Below are positions 51,209 through 60,202 of a DNA stretch of 64,000 nucleotides, piece by piece. Origin of the DNA: an uncultured Christensenella sp. (GTDB taxonomy: Bacteria > Bacillota > Clostridia > Christensenellales > Borkfalkiaceae); the NCBI GenBank assembly GCA_910579525.1, contig CAJTUK010000002.1, positions 62,001 to 126,000 of the forward strand. The letters are read 5' to 3'. The position numbers and the translations under genes are program-made. The notes under the pieces were generated by a model. It was given only the letters and a program-made list of their open reading frames with translations, ran no database searches and was not told the origin of the DNA. Each line of letters starts with the position of its first letter. Positions within the stretch are counted from its first letter, which is position 1.

Positions 51209-52741
51209 ATGCAATTGGAAAAGTTGAAAAATGCAAAAAGGGGAGCATTTTGGGGAATTCTAAATAAATTAGTGGCCATTTTGTTCCCTTTTTTCATTCG
51301 AACAATTATTATAAATAAATTGGGAGCGGAGTATTCCGGCTTAAACAGCTTATTTACGTCTGTATTACAGGTATTAAGTTTAGCCGATTTAGGATTTTCG
51401 TCTGCAATGGTATTTGCTATGTATGAGCCAATAGCAAATGATAATATCGACGAACTTAACGCTCTTTTAAACTACTTTCGAAAAATTTATTTAATCATCG
51501 GATTAGTTATTTTAGTAATTGGGTGTGCATTAATTCCTTTTTTAAATTTTTTTATCAGCGGCGATGTCCCCGAATCGATAAATATTTATATTCTTTATGT
51601 AATATTTTTAATGAACTCGGTTTTGGGTTATGTATTTTTGTCATACCGAGCTTCACTTTTCAGCTCTTACCAAAGAGAAGACGTCATTTCAATTTTTAAC
51701 TTAATTGCAAATATTGCAATGTACAGTTTGCAAATTTTAGTTTTGTTATTGATTGCTAATTATTACGCTTATATTATTTTATTGCCGGTTTTTACTATAT
51801 TTGGCAACCTGTTAAAGTACATTTATTCAAAAAAAATGTATAGCAATATTAAATGTATAGGCGTTATAGATAAAAATACCAAGAAAAAAATATCCAAAAA
51901 AATTTCAGCTTTATTTTGCCACAAATTCGGCGGCACGGTAGTAAACACCGCTGATAATATCGTCATTTCGGCATTTTTGGGACTGGTAGTTTTATCTAAT
52001 TATAATAATTACTATTATTTAATTAGTGCGGTTTCAAGTATTATACTCATTTTGTTCAACGCTTTTACGGCTGGTATAGGCAATAACATTATATTAAAAA
52101 GCAAAGAAGATAATATGCAAAAGTTTTATGCGATTTTCTTTGCAAATTGTATAATTGTAATGGTTTGTACAGTATGTCTTTTTTCAATGCTGCAAGATTT
52201 TATTGTGGTTTGGGTAGGGGAGCAATATATGTTTGATTCTCTAACAATGATTCTTTTGTGTGTTTATTTCTTTGTTCACACTATAAGGCGTACAATTATT
52301 ATGTTTAGAGATGCGGCAGGTATGTGGAATGAAAATAAATTTCAACCAATCGTTTCCGCTGTTTTCAATTTGATTATTAATATTATTTTAATTCAATATA
52401 TAGGCGTTAACGGTGTTATAATTTCGACTATTTTATCTATGCTTCTCATAGATATTCCATGGGAATCAATCACGTTTTTCAAATCTATGTTTTCCACAAA
52501 ATGTTTTAGATATATTTTATATATGCTATTTTTCAGTTTGCTAACAGTTGGTTCATGTTTTATAATGTATCTTATAAATCAATACTTGGAAATTAACATT
52601 TATGTTCAACTTATAGTTAATTTTTTATTATCCGTCAGTATCGCAAGCGTAATTATATGTTCAACTTGTTGGCACTTTAAAGAATTTAAGTATTTAGTAT
52701 GTAGGATATTTAAGAGAAAGAGACAAAAAACAGATAGTTAA
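51209..52741 (+). CDS. wzx: Polysaccharide flippase (Wzx, MATE-like)
   Basis: A 510-residue membrane protein with about 12-14 helices of the MOP/polysaccharide-transport superfamily. N-terminal GAFWGILNKLVAILFPFFIRTIIINKLG, then EYSGLNSLFTSVLQVLSLADLG and the mid-protein FGGTVVNTADNIVISAFLG are characteristic. It should move undecaprenyl-linked repeat units across the membrane for the EpsG-like polymerase. It ends the AT-rich locus; a terminator lies about 120 bases on. AGGTAAG precedes the ATG. Confidence 0.88.
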   Translation: MQLEKLKNAKRGAFWGILNKLVAILFPFFIRTIIINKLGAEYSGLNSLFTSVLQVLSLADLGFSSAMVFAMYEPIANDNIDELNALLNYFRKIYLIIGLVILVIGCALIPFLNFFISGDVPESINIYILYVIFLMNSVLGYVFLSYRASLFSSYQREDVISIFNLIANIAMYSLQILVLLLIANYYAYIILLPVFTIFGNLLKYIYSKKMYSNIKCIGVIDKNTKKKISKKISALFCHKFGGTVVNTADNIVISAFLGLVVLSNYNNYYYLISAVSSIILILFNAFTAGIGNNIILKSKEDNMQKFYAIFFANCIIVMVCTVCLFSMLQDFIVVWVGEQYMFDSLTMILLCVYFFVHTIRRTIIMFRDAAGMWNENKFQPIVSAVFNLIINIILIQYIGVNGVIISTILSMLLIDIPWESITFFKSMFSTKCFRYILYMLFFSLLTVGSCFIMYLINQYLEINIYVQLIVNFLLSVSIASVIICSTCWHFKEFKYLVCRIFKRKRQKTDS

Positions 52742-52858
52742 ATCATGGCATTTTTATTAGTTGGATTTTAGAGTGTAACTATTTGATAATATAAATGTAT
52801 AAAGTTGGAGTTGACGGTTGAGGTGATTCGGCATAACGGATATATTAAAATTTTTTAC

Positions 52859-52886
52859 AAGAGGCGTAAAATGCGCCTCTTTTTTA
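52859..52886 (+). terminator. Terminator at the end of the polysaccharide locus
   Basis: AAGAGGCG and CGCCTCTT pair around TAAAATG, then TTTTTA. The 273-base gap 52742-53014 contains this, no gene, and the promoter-like site before spoIIID. Confidence 0.8.
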
Positions 52887-52930
52887 TATTTTTAAATTCG
52901 TCAAAAATTGCGCGCGGCAGACAAATTACG

Positions 52931-52959
52931 GCATAGAAAAATATTATTCGGCATATAAT
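52931..52959 (+). promoter_or_regulatory. SigmaE-like promoter of spoIIID
   Basis: GCATAGA (52931-52937), 14 bases and CATATAAT (52952-52959), close to the sigmaE -10 CATACAnT with the usual spacing. spoIIID belongs to the sigmaE regulon in Bacillus. The box also reads as a sigmaA TATAAT. Confidence 0.4.
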
Positions 52960-53014
52960 TTAATACTTGACGTGAAAATAAAAAATGAAAACACGGCTAT
53001 GAGAGGATTGAATT

Positions 53015-53266
53015 ATGTGGGACTATATTGCCGAAAGAGTGATAAACGAGGCGAATTATATAACGGAAACGTCTTCCACGGTCCGCGCCGCGGCTTCACA
53101 CTTTTCCATAAGCAAATCAACCGTACATAAAGACGTAACCGAGCGTCTAAAATATATCGACGCCGAGCTTTTCGAAAAGGTTCGCACCGTTTTAGACAAA
53201 AATTTATCCGAGCGCCATATCCGCGGCGGGCTTGCCACCAAAGAAAAGTACAGGTCGGATAGATAA
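53015..53266 (+). CDS. spoIIID: Sporulation transcriptional regulator SpoIIID
   Basis: SpoIIID is the mother-cell DNA-binding protein acting between sigmaE and sigmaK. The 83-residue protein matches the family in length and order: a start of type DYIAERVINEANYI, the HTH TSSTVRAAASHFSISKSTVHKDV, and the basic end LSERHIRGGLATKEKYR that contributes to DNA binding. AGAGGATTG precedes the ATG. It stands alone between the polysaccharide locus and the activase gene. Confidence 0.95.
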   Translation: MWDYIAERVINEANYITETSSTVRAAASHFSISKSTVHKDVTERLKYIDAELFEKVRTVLDKNLSERHIRGGLATKEKYRSDR

Positions 53267-53306
53267 TTTTTCATTTAATTTTAACAAAAATTGTATGCTC
53301 ATAAAT

Positions 53307-53336
53307 TTGAAAAATCTCGACGTTATATGATATAAT
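53307..53336 (+). promoter_or_regulatory. SigmaA promoter of the activase-dehydratase pair
   Basis: TTGAAA (53307-53312), 18 bases and TATAAT (53331-53336), about 65 bases before the GTG start. Confidence 0.7.
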
Positions 53337-53359
53337 TTTTTCGTAAAACGTATTAAATC

Positions 53360-53385
53360 CAGCCCGCCGCTTATGCGGCGGGCTG
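53360..53385 (+). promoter_or_regulatory. GC-rich leader hairpin before the activase gene
   Basis: CAGCCCGCCGC and GCGGCGGGCTG form an 11-base-pair stem around TTAT in the predicted leader. No T run follows, and the GTG start is 15 bases on, so it may affect translation. It could also be a weak terminator of spoIIID. Confidence 0.5.
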
Positions 53386-53400
53386 GGCGGGTAAATAACG

Positions 53401-56334
53401 GTGAAACTTTTAGGCATAGACGTCGGTTCTACCACCGTAAAAGCGGCGGTAATCGACGAGAATAACAAACTCATATATTCGTCCTACGTAAGACACTTTG
53501 CAAAAGTCAAAGAGACGGTTCTCTCCGAGCTCAACGTAATAAAGGACAAATTCGGCGGCGAATATGCCGTTTCGATCACGGGCAGCGCAGGACTCGGTCT
53601 GTCGCAACGGAGCGGACTCAATTTCGTTCAGGAAGTCCAGTCCGCGTATATTGCCATTCGCAAACTTTTTCCCGATACCGACGCCGCCGTCGAACTCGGC
53701 GGCGAAGACGCTAAAATCATCTTCGTCACGGGCGGCGCCGAACAGCGTATGAACGGCTTATGCGCAGGCGGTACGGGCGCGTTTATAGACCAGATGGCAA
53801 CGCTTCTGAACGTTTCCGTCGAAGAAATGGACGAACTCGCCCTGTCTGCGGAAAAAACTTATTCCATAGCGTCGCGTTGCGGCGTTTTCGCCAAATCCGA
53901 CGTTCAGCCCCTTCTCAATCAGGGCGCAAAAAAATCCGATATTGCCGCCTCGATTTTTCAGGCGGTTGTCGATCAAACTGTCTCGGGGCTCGCGCAGGGT
54001 CGCAGAATCAAAGGCAAAGTGCTGTTTCTCGGCGGCCCCCTGTACTTTTTAAAGGGCTTGCGCAAAGCCTTCGTGTCAACGCTGGGTTTATCCGAAGAAA
54101 ACGCCGTTTTTCCCGATAACGCCCCGTGCTTTATGGCAATAGGCGCGGCGTACAATTCAGTGGGCAACAAAGGCGAAAAGATCGACGCCATCATAAAAAG
54201 AATAGAAGAGGTCCGTACGGGCAACGAAATAATCACCGGTAAAAGACTTTTTGAAAATAAAGAAGAATACGCCGCTTTTGTAAAACGCCACCGCGCCACG
54301 GACTTAAAGTTTGCCGATATTTCATCATATGCCGGCGAGTGCTATATAGGAATAGACAGCGGCTCTACCACGACCAAACTCATAGCAATCACGCCCGACT
54401 GCAAAATCCTGTGGTCGCACTATCAGTCCAATAACGGACAGCCGCTCGATATAGTTATCAATAAGTTAAAAGAATTCTACGCCCTTTGCGGCGGAAAAAT
54501 AACCGTTTCGGGCAGTGCGGTAACGGGCTACGGCGAAGACCTGATAAAAAGCGCCATAAAGGCCGATTTCGGAATAGTGGAAACGGTTGCGCACTACAAA
54601 GCGGCGTTGCACTTCAACCCGAAAGTAGATTTCATTATAGATATAGGCGGGCAGGATATAAAGTGCTTCAAAATCAAAAACGGTTGCATAGATTCCATTA
54701 TGCTCAACGAGGCGTGCTCTTCGGGTTGCGGTTCGTTTATACAAACGTTCGCCCGCGCTATGGGTATGGAAATTAACAAATTTTCAGAAAAAGGATTGTT
54801 CGCCGCAAACCCCGTAGAACTCGGTTCGCGTTGCACCGTATTTATGAACAGCGCGGTAAAACAGGCGCAAAAAGAGGGCGCCGGCGTAGAAGACATATCC
54901 GCGGGATTGTCTTCATCTATAGTCAAAAACGCCATTTATAAGGTAATAAGGGCAAACAGCGCCGACGAACTCGGCGAAAACATAGTCGTTCAGGGCGGAA
55001 CTTTTTTAAACGACGCCGTTCTGCGCTCGTTCGAGCTCGAAACGGGCAAAGAGGTAGTGCGTCCGGGCATAGCCGGTTTAATGGGCGCTTTCGGCGCCGC
55101 GCTGTACGCAAAAGAAAATGTTTCAGGCGTAAGCACGACTTCGGGTTTTCGTGAGCTTGAAAACTTTTCTTATACCTCGCGTTCGGCAAACTGCAAGCGT
55201 TGCACTTCCAACTGCAACGTTAATTTCATTAACTTCGGCGACGGCAGAAAGTACGTTTCGGGCAACAAGTGCGAGCGCGGCGCAGGCTTAAAACCTGCAT
55301 CGGAAGAGCTGGATATATACGCATATAAGCAGTCAAGGCTTGTCGACAGTATAGAAGGAGTGCGCGCAAAAGGCAGGCGCGGGCGCGTCGGCTTGCCCCT
55401 TCAGCTGGGAATGTACGAACAGCTCCCTCTTTGGGCGGGCTTTTTCGAAACATTGGGTTTCGAAGTCGTTCTCTCCGAAAAATCCTCCCGCAAGCTCTAT
55501 TTCAAGGGTCAGCATACCGTAGCGAGCGATACCGCCTGCTATCCCGCAAAACTTATCCACGGGCATATCGAAAGTCTGTTAGACGGCGGCGTCGATTTCA
55601 TTTTTATGCCCTGCGAAAGCTATAACATAGACGAACACTGTTCAACCAATCATTATAACTGTCCCGTCGTGGCTTATTATCCCGAACTGTTAAAAGCAAA
55701 TAACGAGCGCCTCACCGCAGATAATTTCATTACGCCTTACATCGATCTCAATATGCGGAAAAGCTCCGTAAAAACGCTTTTTGTTGCGCTTTCTCGCTAT
55801 AATTTAAAAAAGAAAGATATTTCCCGCGCGCTTGACGTTGGCTTCGATAGACTTGAAAAATATCACGCCGACGTAAAGAGCAAAGCCGACGAAATTTTAT
55901 GGAAGGCGGAGCTCGCCGGCAAACAGGTGGTCGTGCTTGCGGGCAGGCCTTATCATCTTGACGGCGAAATCAACCACGGCATAAACAAGCTTTTGACTTC
56001 GCTCGGCATAGCCGTTTTGAGCGAGGATTCCGTATTCGAAAAAGGCGGCGAAGTAAAGGTTGACGTTCTCAACCAGTGGACTTACCACGCAAGGCTCTAC
56101 CGGGCGGCGGACTTTGCCGCAAAGCGCAAAAACGTCAGCCTCGTTCAGCTCGTGTCATTCGGTTGCGGACTCGACGCCATCACTTCCGACGAAGTCCGCG
56201 CAATTATGGAAAAGAACGGCAAACTCTACACGCAGATAAAAATAGACGAAATCAACAACCTCGGCGTTGTTAAAATCCGCCTTCGCAGTATGCTGGCGGC
56301 TATAGAAGAGGCGGCAAAAAATGAGCGCGATTGA
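53401..56334 (+). CDS. Acyl-CoA dehydratase activase-like protein, double ASKHA domain
   Basis: A 977-residue protein of the BcrA/BadF/HgdC family. The first ASKHA ATPase domain begins LGIDVGSTTVKAAVID, with CAGGTGAFIDQMA and SRCGVFAKSDVQ holding cysteines that bind a bridging [4Fe-4S] cluster in known activators. A second begins at about 315 with CYIGIDSGSTTTKLIAI and has EACSSGCGSFIQTFA and SRCTVFMNSAVK. From about 600 a Cys pair region (CKRCTSNCNVNF) leads into a DUF2229-like activase-related domain. Such proteins use ATP to drive low-potential electrons into 2-hydroxyacyl-CoA dehydratases. The start is GTG with a weak ribosome site. Confidence 0.88.
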   Translation: MKLLGIDVGSTTVKAAVIDENNKLIYSSYVRHFAKVKETVLSELNVIKDKFGGEYAVSITGSAGLGLSQRSGLNFVQEVQSAYIAIRKLFPDTDAAVELGGEDAKIIFVTGGAEQRMNGLCAGGTGAFIDQMATLLNVSVEEMDELALSAEKTYSIASRCGVFAKSDVQPLLNQGAKKSDIAASIFQAVVDQTVSGLAQGRRIKGKVLFLGGPLYFLKGLRKAFVSTLGLSEENAVFPDNAPCFMAIGAAYNSVGNKGEKIDAIIKRIEEVRTGNEIITGKRLFENKEEYAAFVKRHRATDLKFADISSYAGECYIGIDSGSTTTKLIAITPDCKILWSHYQSNNGQPLDIVINKLKEFYALCGGKITVSGSAVTGYGEDLIKSAIKADFGIVETVAHYKAALHFNPKVDFIIDIGGQDIKCFKIKNGCIDSIMLNEACSSGCGSFIQTFARAMGMEINKFSEKGLFAANPVELGSRCTVFMNSAVKQAQKEGAGVEDISAGLSSSIVKNAIYKVIRANSADELGENIVVQGGTFLNDAVLRSFELETGKEVVRPGIAGLMGAFGAALYAKENVSGVSTTSGFRELENFSYTSRSANCKRCTSNCNVNFINFGDGRKYVSGNKCERGAGLKPASEELDIYAYKQSRLVDSIEGVRAKGRRGRVGLPLQLGMYEQLPLWAGFFETLGFEVVLSEKSSRKLYFKGQHTVASDTACYPAKLIHGHIESLLDGGVDFIFMPCESYNIDEHCSTNHYNCPVVAYYPELLKANNERLTADNFITPYIDLNMRKSSVKTLFVALSRYNLKKKDISRALDVGFDRLEKYHADVKSKADEILWKAELAGKQVVVLAGRPYHLDGEINHGINKLLTSLGIAVLSEDSVFEKGGEVKVDVLNQWTYHARLYRAADFAAKRKNVSLVQLVSFGCGLDAITSDEVRAIMEKNGKLYTQIKIDEINNLGVVKIRLRSMLAAIEEAAKNERD

Positions 56335-57574
56335 TTACACCACCAAATACCCCAAATGGGACAAGTCCATGAAGGCAACGCACAAGATACTCGTGCCCGA
56401 CATGCTCCCTTGGCACTTTCTTATTATAGAAAGGGTGTTAAAGTTGGAGGGGTTCGACCTCGAAGTGCTCAAAAACGAGACCCGCGCCGTCATAGACGAG
56501 GGCTTGAAACACGTTCACAACGATACGTGTTACCCCTGCCTGTGCGTTACGGGGCAGTATATCAACGCGCTCAAAAGCGGCAAATACGACTTGGAACACA
56601 CCGCACTTTTAATAACGCAGACAGGAGGCGGGTGCAGGGCTTCCAACTATATGCCGCTCATAAGAAAGGCTATTAAAAACGAATTCCCCTCCGTGCCCGT
56701 AGTTTCCATAAACTTTTCCGGACTGGAAAAAGACAGCGCGCTCGAAATAGGCGCAAAACTTTTCTTAAAACTCGCATACTGCATACTTTACGGCGACGCG
56801 ATAATGTGGTGTTATAACCAAACCAAGCCTTACGAAAAGACCTCGGGTGCGGCGGAAGCGGCGCGGGAAAAGGCGGTGGACTTCGCGGTTTCGAAGTTCG
56901 AAAAGGGCGGCTACTCCAAATATAAAAAGATTATAAAAGAAATTATAGATATTTTCGCCGCAGTCGAAAGAACGCAAGAAAAAAAGGTAAAGGTCGGTAT
57001 AGTCGGCGAAATCTACATCAAGTATTCCCGTCTCGGCAACAACGGACTCGAAAATTTCCTTTTGGAAGAGGGGTGCGAACCGGTTGTTCCCGCGCTCATG
57101 GACTTCATTTTATACTGCATAATAAACACCGTCAACGACGGCGCCCTTTACGGTCACTCGCGCGGCAAAGCTTTTATTTACAAGCGCGTCTACAATCTCG
57201 TGCACCGTATGCAAAAAAACGTAATCAAACTTTTCGCCGCAGAAGGAACTTTCCTTCCCCCGCACGACTTCGAACATTTGCGCAAGTGTGCTGATAAAGT
57301 TCTGCATCAGGGCGTAAAAATGGGCGAAGGCTGGCTCATTCCCGCCGAAATGTGCGCCCTCGCGGAAACGGGAGTGCCCAATATCGTCTGCGCCCAGCCG
57401 TTCGGTTGTCTGCCCAACCACATAGCGGGCAAAGGGGCGGTGCGCACTCTCAAAAATATATATCCCGACGTCAACGTCGCGGCTGTCGATTACGATCCTT
57501 CGGCAACAAAAGTCAATCAGGAAAACCGCATAAAACTCATGCTCGCCACCGCAAGAGAAAATTCAAAGGTATAA
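56321..57574 (+). CDS. 2-hydroxyacyl-CoA dehydratase-like protein (HgdB/BcrC family)
   Basis: A 417-residue partner of the gene before it, overlapping it by 14 bases. LVPDMLPWHFLIIERVLKLEG leads in; NDTCYPCLCVTGQYINAL and QTGGGCRASNYMPLIRK carry the cysteines expected for the iron-sulphur cluster, and KVGIVGEIYIKYS begins the second half of the fold. In many clostridia activase and this part are one roughly 1400-residue protein; here they are two genes. The substrate is unknown and no CoA-transferase or dehydrogenase lies next to it, so a true fermentation pathway is not shown. Confidence 0.85.
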   Translation: MSAIDYTTKYPKWDKSMKATHKILVPDMLPWHFLIIERVLKLEGFDLEVLKNETRAVIDEGLKHVHNDTCYPCLCVTGQYINALKSGKYDLEHTALLITQTGGGCRASNYMPLIRKAIKNEFPSVPVVSINFSGLEKDSALEIGAKLFLKLAYCILYGDAIMWCYNQTKPYEKTSGAAEAAREKAVDFAVSKFEKGGYSKYKKIIKEIIDIFAAVERTQEKKVKVGIVGEIYIKYSRLGNNGLENFLLEEGCEPVVPALMDFILYCIINTVNDGALYGHSRGKAFIYKRVYNLVHRMQKNVIKLFAAEGTFLPPHDFEHLRKCADKVLHQGVKMGEGWLIPAEMCALAETGVPNIVCAQPFGCLPNHIAGKGAVRTLKNIYPDVNVAAVDYDPSATKVNQENRIKLMLATARENSKV

Positions 57575-57629
57575 ACCGCATTCATTTTAAAAACGTTGCG
57601 TCTTTAAAAGGCAAAAAAATATAAAGCGA

Positions 57630-57657
57630 AACCCCCGAACGTTACCGTTCGGGGGTT
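57630..57657. terminator. Terminator between convergent genes
   Basis: AACCCCCGAACG and CGTTCGGGGGTT form a 12-base-pair stem around TTAC, then TAATTTTACTT. Confidence 0.88.
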
Positions 57658-57661
57658 AATT

Positions 57662-58192
57662 TTACTTAATCAAAGTATAAATTTTATCAAAGTCGCGTCT
57701 TTTCTTTTCGCGCACAGGGCAACTCTCCGTTTTATATCCCAGCGCGATAACCAACGGAAACTTCGTTCCCTCCGGCAAATTCAAAAAATTCGCAATGCCT
57801 TTTTCGTCGCGCAAACCTATAATACAGCTCTGTATTCCCTTTTCTTCGGCGACAAGCGTGATATAAGCCGCCAAAATTCCTATATCGTTGGGTATAAATT
57901 CCTCGTTGGAAACCCGCCTGTCCCCGCGCATAATTGCGTGAGGGGGGAGTTGTTCCAATACTAAATAGGTGTTTACGCAGTCCGCCCAGACGTTCGCGCC
58001 GTCCTTTTGAACGAGCGGCTTAAAAACTTTTGCTTTTTCACCTTTAACAGCGTAAATTTTCCACGGTTGCGCGTTTATCGCCGAGGGTGCAAGGCATGCA
58101 AGTCGGCAAATTTCTTCCAAATCGCCGTCCGCTATTTCTCTGTCGCAAAATTCCCTCGTGCTCTGTCTCTTTAAAAACAAGTCTTTTAACAT
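57662..58192 (-). CDS. Nitroreductase-family FMN protein
   Basis: A 176-residue FMN-dependent oxidoreductase. The N-terminal KRQSTREFCDREI and ICRLACLAPSAINAQPWKIY carry the FMN-phosphate arginine and the usual SxxNxQPW block; EEKGIQSCIIGLRDEKGI and FPLVIALGY follow. It is short for the family. The substrate is unknown. It follows tkt by 15 bases and has no clear ribosome site of its own. It is the last gene of the phosphohexomutase-tkt operon. Confidence 0.88.
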   Translation of the reverse strand: MLKDLFLKRQSTREFCDREIADGDLEEICRLACLAPSAINAQPWKIYAVKGEKAKVFKPLVQKDGANVWADCVNTYLVLEQLPPHAIMRGDRRVSNEEFIPNDIGILAAYITLVAEEKGIQSCIIGLRDEKGIANFLNLPEGTKFPLVIALGYKTESCPVREKKRRDFDKIYTLIK

Positions 58193-58207
58193 ATTATATT
58201 ATACGCG

Positions 58208-60190
58208 TCAGCCTTTTTTAACGTTTTGAATAGACTGTTTGGCTTTCGCCGCAACGTTTTCTTTCGTAAATCCGAAGTACTCAAACAGCACTTTCGCGGG
58301 CGCCGACGTTCCGAATGTTTTCATTGCGATAACTTCGCCGTAATCTCTCGCGTATTTATACCACGCGTAGTGAGACCCCGCCTCGACGCATACGCGCGCC
58401 TTAACGGCTTTGGGCAGAACGTATTCCTTATATTCGGGGGTCTGCTTTTCGAATTCTTCTATGCTCGGCATCGAAACCACGCGCGCCTTTATGCCGTCCT
58501 TTTTAAGCAGTTCTTTCGCGCCCGTGCAAAGGTCTACTTCCGAACCCGTGCCTATAAGAATAACGTCGGGTTTGCCCTTGCAATCCTCTAATATATATCC
58601 GCCGGCAAGCGCCTTGATTCCCGACCCCTCGTTCTGGTTTAGATTTTGTCTCGAAAGAACCAATACCGTAGGGGAGCTCTGCGTAAATGCGGAAATATAA
58701 GCCGCCGCAGTCTCCTTTCCGTCGCAGGGGCGGAAAACTTTAATATTGGGTATAGAGCGCAAAGCGATAAGTTGCTCCATAGGCTGATGGGTGGGTCCGT
58801 CCTCGCCCACGCCTATGCTGTCGTGCGTCATAACGTAAATTACGGGCACGTTCAAAAGCGCGCTTATTCTTATGCCGCATTTCATATAATCAGAAAAAGC
58901 GAAGAATGTGGAGCAAACTATTTTAAGTCCGCCGTGCAACTGTATGCCGTTGCATATCGCCGCCATAGCGTGCTCGCGTATACCGAAGCGGATATTCCTG
59001 CCCGCCCTGTTTTCGGGCGAAAAGTAATCGGCGTCTTTTATGTTGGTCATAGTGGAGGGGGCAAGGTCTGCCGAACCCGATAAAAGGTTGGGCATAGATT
59101 TGGCAAGCTCGTTTAAAATCTTCCCGCCAGATACGCGCGTAGCTTCCGGTGCGGAAAATTCAAACTTGGACAAAAGTTCGGTATAGTCGATATCGTATCC
59201 CGCCATATATTGCTTGTATTTTGCTGCAAGCTCGGGGAATTCCCTTTCGTACTCGGCAAAAAGTTCGTTCCATTTCTTTTCGGCTTCAAGTTTCTTTTCG
59301 GCAAGTTTCGCGCAATAATCTTTTACGTCCGCGGGTACTTCAAAGGGCTCTTCGGTCCAGCCGAGGTTTATTTTCGCCTTTGCAAGGTTCTCCTCGCCTA
59401 ATGGCGCCCCGTGCGACTTCTCGCTGTTTTCAAGCGGCGAGCCGTAACCTATCTTCGTGTTGCATATAATTATAGAAGGTCTCGTCAGGTCCGATTTGGC
59501 CTTTTCTATCGCGGATTTCAAAATAACGAGGTCGTTTGCGTCGGGTACGCGTATAACCTGCCAGCCCTGCGAATTGAATCTCGTAACGATATCCTCGTTG
59601 AAATTCGTGTTTATATCTCCCTCGATGGTGATGTTGTTCTTATCGTAAAGGAGAATTAATTTCCCTAATTTCTGCGTGCCCGCAAACGAGCAAGCCTCAT
59701 AGCCCAAACCCTCTTCGAGGCAGCCTTCGCCGCACAGTACGTAAGTAAAGTGGTCTACAACGTTATAATCCGGTTTGTTGAAAACCGAAGCGAGGTGCGC
59801 TTCCGCAAGCGCAAAGCCAACGGCGTTTCCTATGCCCTGACCCAAGGGGCCGGTCGAAGTCTCCACACCGTCGGTCTTGCCGTATTCGGGGTGACCGGGC
59901 GTGCGCGACCCGAGTTGACGGAAGTTCATCAAATCCTCTTTTGTCACGTCGTAGCCGAAAAGGTGCAAAAGGGAGTAAAGGAGCATAGAACCGTGCCCTG
60001 CCGAAAGAACGAATCTGTCTCTGTTGTCCCACTTGGGGTTAGAGTAACTGAAATTCAAAAAGTCGGCAAACACTTCAAACCCTACGGGCGCCGCTCCCAT
60101 ACAAATGCCGGGGTGACCCGATTTAGCTTTTTGGATTGCTTCCGCAGACAGTATTCTTACGGTGTCTACGCATTTTGATTTAATGGACAT
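58208..60190 (-). CDS. tkt: Transketolase
   Basis: Transketolase moves two-carbon units between pentose-phosphate sugars with thiamine diphosphate. The 660-residue protein has SGHPGICMGAAPVGF, GPLGQGIGNAVGFALAE, the ThDP/Mg motif GEGCLEEGLGYEA through NNIT, then VMTHDSIGVGEDGPTHQPMEQL and ALAGGYILED. AAGGAG precedes the ATG. It follows the phosphohexomutase gene by 12 bases on the same strand. It makes the pentose phosphate that feeds PRPP. Confidence 0.96.
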   Translation of the reverse strand: MSIKSKCVDTVRILSAEAIQKAKSGHPGICMGAAPVGFEVFADFLNFSYSNPKWDNRDRFVLSAGHGSMLLYSLLHLFGYDVTKEDLMNFRQLGSRTPGHPEYGKTDGVETSTGPLGQGIGNAVGFALAEAHLASVFNKPDYNVVDHFTYVLCGEGCLEEGLGYEACSFAGTQKLGKLILLYDKNNITIEGDINTNFNEDIVTRFNSQGWQVIRVPDANDLVILKSAIEKAKSDLTRPSIIICNTKIGYGSPLENSEKSHGAPLGEENLAKAKINLGWTEEPFEVPADVKDYCAKLAEKKLEAEKKWNELFAEYEREFPELAAKYKQYMAGYDIDYTELLSKFEFSAPEATRVSGGKILNELAKSMPNLLSGSADLAPSTMTNIKDADYFSPENRAGRNIRFGIREHAMAAICNGIQLHGGLKIVCSTFFAFSDYMKCGIRISALLNVPVIYVMTHDSIGVGEDGPTHQPMEQLIALRSIPNIKVFRPCDGKETAAAYISAFTQSSPTVLVLSRQNLNQNEGSGIKALAGGYILEDCKGKPDVILIGTGSEVDLCTGAKELLKKDGIKARVVSMPSIEEFEKQTPEYKEYVLPKAVKARVCVEAGSHYAWYKYARDYGEVIAMKTFGTSAPAKVLFEYFGFTKENVAAKAKQSIQNVKKG

Positions 60191-60202
60191 CGGTATTTCT
60201 CC

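Noticed and set aside
52800..52970. A 30-odd codon frame running through the terminator after wzx
   Set aside because: It reads through the stem-loop, starts at a weak GTG, and has no recognisable content.
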